A DNA stretch of 36,438 nucleotides from an uncultured Prevotella sp. GTDB lineage: Bacteria; Bacteroidota; Bacteroidia; Bacteroidales; Bacteroidaceae. The translations under genes were made by a program, and so were the position numbers. The notes beneath the pieces were generated by a model. That model had not been told where the DNA came from. It did no database searches and worked only from the letters and a program-made list of their open reading frames with translations. The DNA is taken from positions 1 to 36,438 of the forward strand of contig ONCJ01000019.1 of assembly GCA_900316295.1 (NCBI GenBank), in the 5' to 3' direction. Numbering within the stretch: the first letter of the stretch is position 1; each line of letters starts with the position of its first letter. Shown here one piece after another: positions 1 to 6,590 of the stretch.

Positions 1-108
1 GGCTATTTCGTGGCCGACGAGAACCCTGAGGCCTTTGAGGCTTACGAAGCGACCTTCCCGCAGAAGGAAAAACTCCGCCTGCCAGGACAATTAGGATATA
101 AAGAATAA
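1..108 (+). CDS. C-terminal fragment of an unidentified protein
   Basis: Frame 1 is open from the left edge to a TAA at 106-108 and encodes 35 residues ending in GQLGYKE. The composition (acidic and Phe-rich, then basic) is protein-like and the downstream gene has its own promoter, so this is very probably the 3' end of a gene that starts outside the window. I do not recognise the family from this tail. No hairpin terminator is visible between its stop and the phoH promoter. Confidence 0.6.
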   Translation, partial: GYFVADENPEAFEAYEATFPQKEKLRLPGQLGYKE

Positions 109-160
109 AAAGATGGGGAAAATGAGGCATGTGTTTTTTGTACGTTTATTGCAAGAAGAT

Positions 161-192
161 GTTGCATTATAAATAAATAATGTGTACTTTTG
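161..192 (+). promoter_or_regulatory. Bacteroidota-type promoter of phoH
   Basis: GTTG at 161-164 and TACTTTTG at 185-192 match the -33 (TTTG) and -7 (TAnnTTTG) elements of Bacteroidota primary-sigma promoters, with a 20-bp spacer. Transcription should begin near 198, about 20 nt before the TTG start proposed for phoH. A GTG at 182 lies inside the -7 box, so it cannot be the translation start of this transcript. Confidence 0.75.
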
Positions 193-217
193 CAGCAAAC
201 TAAAACCAAATAATATT

Positions 218-1186
218 TTGACAGAGAAACACATCGTATTGGAAGACATTGACCCCGTGATGCTCTACGGGGCAGGCAATGGTCATCTACAGGTGATAAA
301 GTCGCTATACCCGAAACTGCGCATCATAGCCAGAGGCAACGTGGTGAAGGTGTTGGGCGACGAGGAACAGATGGCGCAGTTTGAGGAGAACCTGGAAGTG
401 ATGCGCAAGCACGTATTACGATTCAACTCCATAAGCGACGAGGACATAGTAGACATCGTGAAGGGACAAAAGACCAAGGAAGAGGCCGTAAAGGGCGTGG
501 TGGTATACAGTCTGACGGGACGACCCATCAAGGGGCGCTCGGAAAACCAGCAACGCCTCATCGACGAGTTTGAGAAGAACGACATGGTGTTTGCCGTAGG
601 ACCAGCTGGAACGGGCAAGACATACCTGAGCATAGCCCTCGCCGTGAAAGCTCTGAAGGAGAAGACCGCCAAGCGTATCATACTGTCGCGACCTGCGGTA
701 GAGGCTGGCGAAAAGCTGGGATTCCTGCCTGGCGACATGAAGGACAAGATAGACCCCTACCTGCAGCCGCTCTACGACGCACTGGAGGACATGCTGCCTG
801 CCACGAAGCTGCAGGACATGATGGAGAAGCATGTGATACAGATAGCTCCGCTCGCTTTCATGCGCGGTAGGACACTCTCAGATGCTGTGGTCATACTCGA
901 CGAGGCTCAGAACACTACTCCTGCTCAGCTACGTATGTTTCTCACACGTATGGGATGGAACACGAAGATGATCATCACGGGCGACATGACACAGATAGAC
1001 CTGCCGAAGTCGCAGCTGAGCGGACTGAAGGAGGCTCTGCGAGTGCTCTCGGGAATAGAGGGCATCGGCGTGGTGGAACTCAACAAAAAGGATATCGTAA
1101 GACACAAACTGGTGACTCGTATCGTCAACGCATACGAGCGGTTTGATGAAGCCCACCCCTATCCCCTCCCAAAGGGAAGGGAATAA
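218..1186 (+). CDS. phoH: PhoH family ATPase
   Basis: A cytoplasmic P-loop ATPase of the PhoH/YbeZ family, a group linked to RNA metabolism and ribosome maturation. The 322-residue product has a Walker A GPAGTGKT at 128-135, the family motif RPAVEAGEKLGFLPGD at 158-173 and a Walker B VVILDEAQ at 224-231, followed by the TGD sensor near 254. I chose the TTG at 218 because it gives MTEKHIVLEDIDP, lies just downstream of the predicted start of transcription, and the upstream GTG (182) is inside the promoter. The last 12 residues (about 311-322, HPYPLPKGRE) are not family-like: they are encoded by one arm of an inverted repeat at 1151-1183. The TAA stop shares a base with the ATG of the next gene, so the two are probably translationally coupled. 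Confidence 0.93.
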   Translation: MTEKHIVLEDIDPVMLYGAGNGHLQVIKSLYPKLRIIARGNVVKVLGDEEQMAQFEENLEVMRKHVLRFNSISDEDIVDIVKGQKTKEEAVKGVVVYSLTGRPIKGRSENQQRLIDEFEKNDMVFAVGPAGTGKTYLSIALAVKALKEKTAKRIILSRPAVEAGEKLGFLPGDMKDKIDPYLQPLYDALEDMLPATKLQDMMEKHVIQIAPLAFMRGRTLSDAVVILDEAQNTTPAQLRMFLTRMGWNTKMIITGDMTQIDLPKSQLSGLKEALRVLSGIEGIGVVELNKKDIVRHKLVTRIVNAYERFDEAHPYPLPKGRE

Positions 1187-1354
1187 TGCTCCTTCGGAGG
1201 TTAGATTTACCCTACGAAACGACTAAACTGATGAGGTTCATAAAAGAATTGTCAAAGCAACCCCAAACAGATCTTTTTCAGCAAGATACAAGCTGGAATA
1301 CAAACCCACGAAGTGGCCCAGTCCCCCTCCCACCAGGAAGGGATAGGGGTAGGC
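1151..1354. repeat. Inverted GC-rich repeat pair at the phoH/flavoprotein junction
   Basis: The 19 bases at 1151-1169 and the 19 bases at 1336-1354 are inverted copies matching at 17 of 19 positions (core ACCCCTATCCC / GGGATAGGGGT). Each arm also carries a small CCCTCCC-4 nt-GGAAGGG stem-loop. The 166 bp between them include a short palindrome, CTCCTTCGGAG, at about 1189-1199. The left arm encodes the phoH tail and the right arm encodes residues about 44-57 of the flavoprotein. This resembles a mobilised palindromic intergenic repeat that both genes now read through. Confidence 0.7.
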
Positions 1355-2526
1355 TCAAAACCACAATCATCGGCGGTGGAGCTGCGGGGTTCTTCCTTGC
1401 GATAAACCTGAAAGAGATGGTACCTGAGATGGAGGTATGCATCGTTGAGCGCAGCAGCAGAGTGCTCAGGAAGGTGGAACTCTCTGGAGGCGGCAGATGC
1501 AACCTCACAAACACCTTTGATGATGTTAACGACCTCTCTACGGTATATCCTCGCGGCCATCGTCTACTGAAACGACTGTTCAAGGGATTTGGCCATCAGG
1601 ACACATGCGACTGGTTCGAACGTCACGGTGTATCTCTTATGACTCAACCCGACCATCGTGTCTTCCCTGCCTCACAGGACTCACATACCATCATCGACTG
1701 CTTCATGAAAGAGGCACAGAGGTTGGGAGTGAGAGTGGTTACCCACTCGGAGAGATATGAGGCTCCGACTTTCACAGCCGTCTGTACTGGCGGATCACCC
1801 AAACGAGAAGGGCTGAAATGGCTGGAGGACATGGGACACGAGATTGTAGACCCCGTGCCCTCGCTGTTCACGCTGAATATTGACAACAAAGCATTACGTA
1901 GCCTCATGGGGACTGCCGTTGAGAACGTTACGGCATACATCCCTGGACACAAGTACCGCTCAGACGGTGCATTGCTTATCACCCACTGGGGACTGAGCGG
2001 ACCCGCCATACTGAAACTGTCAAGCCACGAGGCACGTACCCTACACGACAACAACTACCGCCTACCACTATGTATCAACTGGGTGGGTGTTGGTGACGTC
2101 AGGGATGAACTGCAGCACATTATATATAATAATCCCCAGAAACAACTACATAACTACCGACCATTCGATCTGCCACAACGCCTTTGGGACTATCTGCTGA
2201 CACAGATGTTCAAGGGTGACACCAACCGCACATGGAAGAGTCTGAACGCTAAGGAAATAAATCGTATGGCAAACATGCTCACCAACGACGAGTACCAGAT
2301 AACGGGTAAGGGAGCCTTCAAGGAGGAGTTTGTCACCTGCGGAGGCATCGCCCTGAAGAGCATTAACCCGTCAACTCTCGAGAGCCGACATGTGCCTGGC
2401 ATGTACTTTGCCGGCGAAGTGCTCGACATCGACGGCATCACAGGCGGCTTCAATTTCCAAGCCGCATGGACCACCGCACATACTGTCGCATGCGCCATAA
2501 AAGAAAGGGTGAGAGAAAAAAAATAA
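1186..2526 (+). CDS. NAD(P)/FAD-dependent oxidoreductase, BaiN/HI0933 family
   Basis: A flavoprotein of the HI0933/BaiN-like family, cytoplasmic, with an uncertain physiological substrate. The dinucleotide-binding motif IIGGGAAGFF lies at 61-70, the family signature KVELSGGGRCNLTN follows shortly after, and the C-terminal signature GEVLDIDGITGGFNFQ is near the end. The family normally starts within a few residues of the GGGAAG motif; here 60 residues precede it. In-frame starts exist at 1186 (ATG), 1231 (ATG) and 1249 (TTG) but none lies between the repeat arm (1336-1354) and the Rossmann motif, so the repeat-derived segment must be translated unless a non-standard start is used. The first ATG overlaps the phoH stop by one base. 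Exact N-terminus uncertain; family assignment firm. Confidence 0.88.
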   Translation: MLLRRLDLPYETTKLMRFIKELSKQPQTDLFQQDTSWNTNPRSGPVPLPPGRDRGRLKTTIIGGGAAGFFLAINLKEMVPEMEVCIVERSSRVLRKVELSGGGRCNLTNTFDDVNDLSTVYPRGHRLLKRLFKGFGHQDTCDWFERHGVSLMTQPDHRVFPASQDSHTIIDCFMKEAQRLGVRVVTHSERYEAPTFTAVCTGGSPKREGLKWLEDMGHEIVDPVPSLFTLNIDNKALRSLMGTAVENVTAYIPGHKYRSDGALLITHWGLSGPAILKLSSHEARTLHDNNYRLPLCINWVGVGDVRDELQHIIYNNPQKQLHNYRPFDLPQRLWDYLLTQMFKGDTNRTWKSLNAKEINRMANMLTNDEYQITGKGAFKEEFVTCGGIALKSINPSTLESRHVPGMYFAGEVLDIDGITGGFNFQAAWTTAHTVACAIKERVREKK

Positions 2527-2550
2527 AGGCGATACAAAAAAATTACACAT

Positions 2551-2734
2551 TATTTTGTATTTCGCTCGCTTAATCGTACCTTTAGATAAGATACTTGCAC
2601 TCGGAAATAAAAATAAAAACCATTTTATTTTGTATTTCGCTCGCTTAATCGTACCTTTAGATAAGGTACTTGCACTCGAAAATAAAAATAAAAACCATTT
2701 TATTTTGTATTTCGCTCGCTTAATCGTACCTTTG
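2551..2734 (+). promoter_or_regulatory. Triplicated promoter cassette (75-bp tandem repeat) of the acyl-CoA ligase gene
   Basis: A 75-bp unit begins at 2551, 2626 and 2701; the third copy is cut short where the transcript starts. Each copy has TTTTG (2553-2557, 2628-2632, 2703-2707), a 19-bp spacer and TACCTTTR (2577-2584, 2652-2659, 2727-2734). Only the gene-proximal copy ends in G (TACCTTTG, consensus -7); the two upstream copies end in A, a change in the most conserved part of the box. The A/T-rich segment between copies acts like an upstream element. The proximal promoter is probably active and the others weak, decayed or regulatory. Confidence 0.8.
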
Positions 2735-2759
2735 CACAAATTTTGAAACTTTGTGCAAA
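2731..2759 (+). promoter_or_regulatory. Perfect 10-bp inverted repeat across the transcription start
   Basis: TTTGCACAAA (2731-2740) and TTTGTGCAAA (2750-2759) are perfect inverted copies separated by 9 bp. The left arm includes the TTTG of the -7 box and the right arm ends 4 bases before the ATG at 2764. It could be an operator for a dimeric repressor, or partly form a hairpin at the mRNA 5' end that affects translation. The sequence does not decide between these. Confidence 0.6.
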
Positions 2760-2763
2760 AAAT

Positions 2764-4422
2764 ATGAATATTGAGAACAGCTTCAACGCCCAAATACAGG
2801 AGTGCATTAAGAAGAATTGGGACAATGATGCCTTGACTGACTATAAAGGTGCAACTCTTCAGTATCATGACGTAGCTCGCAAAATTGAGAAACTACATAT
2901 ACTCTTTGAGAATAGTGGTATAGAGAAGGGTGACAAGATAGCCCTTTGCGGCAGAAACAGCTCATGCTGGGCGGTGGCGTTCCTCGCTACATTGTCGTAC
3001 GGAGCGGTGGTGGTGCCAATACAACATGAGTTCACAGCCGACCAGATACATCATATAGTGAACCACTCGGAGGCAAAGCTGTTATTTGTAGGCGACATTG
3101 TATCGACAACCATCAACGCCGATGAGATGCCAGGACTGGAGGGCATCATCTATATACCAGACTATTCACTCATCGTCTCTCGCTCAGAGAAGCTGACATA
3201 CGCCAGAGAGAACCTCAACGCCATGTTTGGCAAGAAATATCCCAAATACTTCCATCAGGAACATGTGGAATACCACATCGACAAGCCAGAAGACCTGGCG
3301 ATGATCAACTACACCAGTGGTACTACGGGATTCTCCAAGGGTGTGATGCTACCCTATCGTGCCATCATGGGCAACATCAATTTCTGTATGAACCGACTGG
3401 GCATATACCTGCCCGACAATGGCAACATGGTGTGTATACTGCCTATGGCTCACATGTATGGACTGGCAGTGGAGTTCCTCTTCGGATTCTTCAAGGGCAT
3501 GCATCTATTCTTCCTTACACGTCTGCCAAGTCCGTCGCTTATTGCCGAGGCTTTCACCACAGTCAAACCATGTCTTATCGTGGCTGTGCCACTTATTATT
3601 GATAAGATCATACGTAAGCATGTATTCCCGATAGTTCAGACCAACCGCGTCAGGCTGCTTATGAACATGCCCGTGATAAGCAAGGTGGTGAAACAAAAGA
3701 TATGCGAGCAGGTGAAGGCAGCCTTTGGTGGCAACTTCTACCAGATCATCGTGGGAGGCGCAGCACTCAACAAGGAGGTAGAGGCCTTCCTACATGCGAT
3801 AGACTTCCCTATAACAGTGGGCTATGGCACCACCGAGTGTGCACCACTCATAACATATAGCGACTACCAAGACTGTAAACCAATGTCGTGTGGTACAGCC
3901 GTAGACGGCATGGAAGTGCGCATCGCCAGCAGCGACCCAGAGGAGATTCCTGGCGAGATTATAACACGAGGCGACAACGTGATGCTGGGCTACTATAAGA
4001 ACCAGGAAGCCACCAATGCCGTACTCGACGAGGAGGGATGGTATCACACTGGCGACCTTGCAACAATGGATGAAGACGGACACGTATTCATCCGCGGACG
4101 CATCAAGAACATGCTGCTCGGAGCCAACGGACAAAACGTCTATCCCGAAGAGATTGAGGACAAGCTCAACTCAATGGCGATGGTCAGCGAGAGTGTGGTG
4201 ATACAACATGGCGAGAAACTTGTAGCACTGGTATATCCGGACATGGAGGAAGCTAAGTCTATGGGATTCACCCAAGAAGACCTCATGAGTGTCATGGAGC
4301 AAAACCGACTGGAACTCAACGCCTCTATCCCACACTTCTGCAAAATCTCCGAAATTCGTCTACACGACAAGGAGTTTGCAAAGACCCCAAAGAAGAGCAT
4401 CAAGAGATACCTGTATACATAA
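2764..4422 (+). CDS. AMP-binding acyl-CoA synthetase (long-chain fatty acid-CoA ligase type)
   Basis: An ANL-superfamily adenylate-forming enzyme, 552 residues, probably activating a fatty or other carboxylic acid to its CoA thioester. The ATP-binding loop YTSGTTGFSKG is at 183-193, the GYGTTE motif in the middle, the GWYHTGDL and IRGRIKNML hinge motifs follow, and the C-terminal lysine motif is KTPKKSIKRY. A TTG at 2743 is in frame, but it lies only about 9 nt after the -7 box and within the inverted repeat, so I prefer the ATG at 2764. metY follows after 28 bp with no terminator between, suggesting co-transcription. The acyl specificity cannot be read from the sequence. Confidence 0.88.
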   Translation: MNIENSFNAQIQECIKKNWDNDALTDYKGATLQYHDVARKIEKLHILFENSGIEKGDKIALCGRNSSCWAVAFLATLSYGAVVVPIQHEFTADQIHHIVNHSEAKLLFVGDIVSTTINADEMPGLEGIIYIPDYSLIVSRSEKLTYARENLNAMFGKKYPKYFHQEHVEYHIDKPEDLAMINYTSGTTGFSKGVMLPYRAIMGNINFCMNRLGIYLPDNGNMVCILPMAHMYGLAVEFLFGFFKGMHLFFLTRLPSPSLIAEAFTTVKPCLIVAVPLIIDKIIRKHVFPIVQTNRVRLLMNMPVISKVVKQKICEQVKAAFGGNFYQIIVGGAALNKEVEAFLHAIDFPITVGYGTTECAPLITYSDYQDCKPMSCGTAVDGMEVRIASSDPEEIPGEIITRGDNVMLGYYKNQEATNAVLDEEGWYHTGDLATMDEDGHVFIRGRIKNMLLGANGQNVYPEEIEDKLNSMAMVSESVVIQHGEKLVALVYPDMEEAKSMGFTQEDLMSVMEQNRLELNASIPHFCKISEIRLHDKEFAKTPKKSIKRYLYT

Positions 4423-4450
4423 GACAATGCAACAATAAGTAAAAAACACT

Positions 4451-5722
4451 ATGAAGACTGCAACGAAATGCATCCACGCAGGATGGCAACCGAAGAATGG
4501 CGAGTCACGCCAATTACCAATTATTCAGAGTACAACCTTCAAATATGACAGTACAGACGATATGGCTGACCTCTTCGACCTGAAGAAAGAGGGATACTTC
4601 TATACTCGCCTGCAAAATCCGACCAACGACTATGTGGCTGCGAAGATAGCAGCACTGGAAGGCGGCGTGGGAGCCATGCTGACCTCCAGCGGACAGGCAG
4701 CCAACTTCTATGCGCTGTTCAACATCTGCCAGGCTGGCGACCACTTTGTGACATCCAACGAGATATACGGTGGCACATACAACCTCTTCGGCGTAACTAT
4801 GAAAAAGCTCGGAATAGAGTGTACCTTCGTTAGTCAGGAGGCATCAGAGGAAGAGATTGACAAGGCTTTCCGCCCAAATACCAAGGCTATGTTCGGAGAG
4901 ACGATCTCCAACCCAGGATGTAAGATCCTCGACATAGAGAAGTTCGCAAAGGTTGCACACAAGCATGGGGTGCCACTAATCATCGATAACACATTCCCGA
5001 CTCCTATCAACTGTCGTCCATTTGAGTGGGGTGCCGACATCGTTACCCACTCCACCACAAAGTATATGGACGGACATGCCACACAGGTGGGCGGCTGTAT
5101 CGTGGACAGCGGCAACTTTGACTGGGACGCTCATGCAGAGAAGTTCCCTGGTCTGTGCACACCAGACGAGTCGTATCACGGGCTGACCTACACCAAGGCA
5201 TTCGGAAAGATGGGATATACCACCAAGCTCGTAGCACAGCTCATGCGCGACCTCGGCTCAATACCAGCACCACAGAACTCCTTCCTGCTCAACCTGGGAC
5301 TGGAGACCCTGCACCTGCGTATGCAGCGCCACTGCGAGAACGCCCAGAAGGTGGCTGAGTTCCTGCACGACGATCCACGCGTGGCATGGATTCAGTATAG
5401 CGGTCTGAAGGATGATGCTGACTATGCTTTGGCACAGAAGTACCTGCCAAATGGTTCATGCGGCGTGATAGCACTCGGACTGAAGGGCGACCGTGCCACA
5501 GCGGTAAAGTTCATGGACTCGCTGAAGCTCATAAGCATCGTAACCCACGTTGCCGACGCACGCACATGTGTGCTCCACCCTGCCAGCCACACACACCGTC
5601 AGCTCTCCGATGAGCAACTGAAGGAGGCAGGCATCGCACCAGACCTCATCCGTCTGTCTGTTGGACTGGAGGATATAGACGATATCATCGCCGACATCAA
5701 GCAGGCGCTGGATAAGATTTAA
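4451..5722 (+). CDS. metY: O-acetylhomoserine (thiol)-lyase / aminocarboxypropyltransferase
   Basis: A PLP enzyme of the Cys/Met metabolism family, 423 residues, expected to make homocysteine (or methionine) from O-acetylhomoserine and sulfide (or methanethiol). Visible motifs are the N-terminal TKCIHAGW, the YTRLQNPTND substrate segment (51-60), SSGQAAN (79-85), and the PLP lysine in STTKYMDGH (Lys 204). The tail SVGLEDIDDIIADI is typical. The start ATG gives the usual family N-terminus. It lies 28 bp behind the acyl-CoA ligase and ends at a strong terminator. MetY is favoured over cystathionine synthase/lyase because of the full-length sulfhydrylase-like layout, but substrate choice is inferred from similarity. 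Confidence 0.85.
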   Translation: MKTATKCIHAGWQPKNGESRQLPIIQSTTFKYDSTDDMADLFDLKKEGYFYTRLQNPTNDYVAAKIAALEGGVGAMLTSSGQAANFYALFNICQAGDHFVTSNEIYGGTYNLFGVTMKKLGIECTFVSQEASEEEIDKAFRPNTKAMFGETISNPGCKILDIEKFAKVAHKHGVPLIIDNTFPTPINCRPFEWGADIVTHSTTKYMDGHATQVGGCIVDSGNFDWDAHAEKFPGLCTPDESYHGLTYTKAFGKMGYTTKLVAQLMRDLGSIPAPQNSFLLNLGLETLHLRMQRHCENAQKVAEFLHDDPRVAWIQYSGLKDDADYALAQKYLPNGSCGVIALGLKGDRATAVKFMDSLKLISIVTHVADARTCVLHPASHTHRQLSDEQLKEAGIAPDLIRLSVGLEDIDDIIADIKQALDKI

Positions 5723-5802
5723 GTTTTGAAACCAAAAAATAAAAAACTAAACGCTCGAGTTTTGCTCGCTTGCAGAGCGAAGCGGCGCAAGAACTAAAAA
5801 CT

Positions 5803-5830
5803 AAAAAAGGAGCTTAACAGCTCCTTTTTT
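5803..5830. terminator. Bidirectional terminator between metY and yebC
   Basis: A perfect 12-bp stem, AAAAAAGGAGCT (5803-5814) and AGCTCCTTTTTT (5819-5830), with a 4-base loop. It has a T-tract on the plus strand after metY and an equivalent tract on the minus strand, so it can serve both convergent transcription units. The last base is shared with the yebC stop codon. Confidence 0.88.
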
Positions 5831-6558
5831 TATTCTTCTGGCTTCATATTAGTATAAACCGTCTGAACGTCATCGAAGTCTTCAAGTTTCTCTACCATCT
5901 TATCGATAGTAGCACGCTCTTCTTCACTGACCTCCTTCAGATCGTTAGGAATACGTGTAAACTCTGCACCTGTAACCTCGAAGCCCTCAGCCTCAAGGTG
6001 CTTCTGTAATTCTCCGAAGCTTGTCGGCTCGGCATAGATAGTGATCTCGCCAGCCTCCTCGTCCTCGTCGAACTCGTCCTCTACTCCGTAGTCAATCAGA
6101 TCGAGAATCAGCTCGTCCATGTCCAGACCGTCCTTCTTTTTGAAGGTGAACACAGCCTTGTGGTCGAAGAGGAACGACAGGGAGCCTTGTGTGCCTAAGT
6201 TACCATTGAACTTGTTGAACACTGAGCGCACATCGCCCACAGTACGAGTGGTATTGTCTGTCAGCGTCTCCACAAACACGGCGATTCCGTGAGGACCATA
6301 TCCCTCGTATGTCACCTCCTTGTAGTCGGCATGATCCTTGCCCATAGCGTTCTTGATGGCACGCTCGATGTTGTCCTTCGGCATGTTCTCACGCTTAGCG
6401 TTGGCAATGATAGCACGGAGTGCCGGATTCATGTCTGGCTCAGGACCACCAGCCTTCACAGCGATAGCGATCTGCTTACCAATCTTTGTAAATGTCTTGG
6501 CCATGTGGCCCCATCGCTTCAGCTTTGCTGCCTTACGATATTCAAATGCTCTTCCCAT
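5830..6558 (-). CDS. yebC: YebC/PmpR family protein (DUF28)
   Basis: A 242-residue member of the YebC/TACO1 family, cytoplasmic. Members have been described as transcriptional regulators and as factors that help ribosomes through difficult (for example proline-rich) sequences. The start MGRAFEYRKAAK, then WGHMAKTFTKIGKQI, GPEPDMNPALR and the NMPKDNIERAI segment are family signatures, and the length is normal. It follows pheT by 32 bp on the same strand and ends at the shared terminator, so it is probably the second gene of a pheT-yebC unit. Confidence 0.93.
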   Translation of the reverse strand: MGRAFEYRKAAKLKRWGHMAKTFTKIGKQIAIAVKAGGPEPDMNPALRAIIANAKRENMPKDNIERAIKNAMGKDHADYKEVTYEGYGPHGIAVFVETLTDNTTRTVGDVRSVFNKFNGNLGTQGSLSFLFDHKAVFTFKKKDGLDMDELILDLIDYGVEDEFDEDEEAGEITIYAEPTSFGELQKHLEAEGFEVTGAEFTRIPNDLKEVSEEERATIDKMVEKLEDFDDVQTVYTNMKPEE

Positions 6559-6590
6559 AGTTATATTTTACAATTTTATCATTTTTTATT

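Noticed and set aside
2371-2868. 165-codon minus-strand frame and a 63-codon plus-strand frame across the triple repeat
   Set aside because: Both only translate the 75-bp promoter repeat and flanking genes in another frame; the repeats carry promoter elements in register, which explains the region better.
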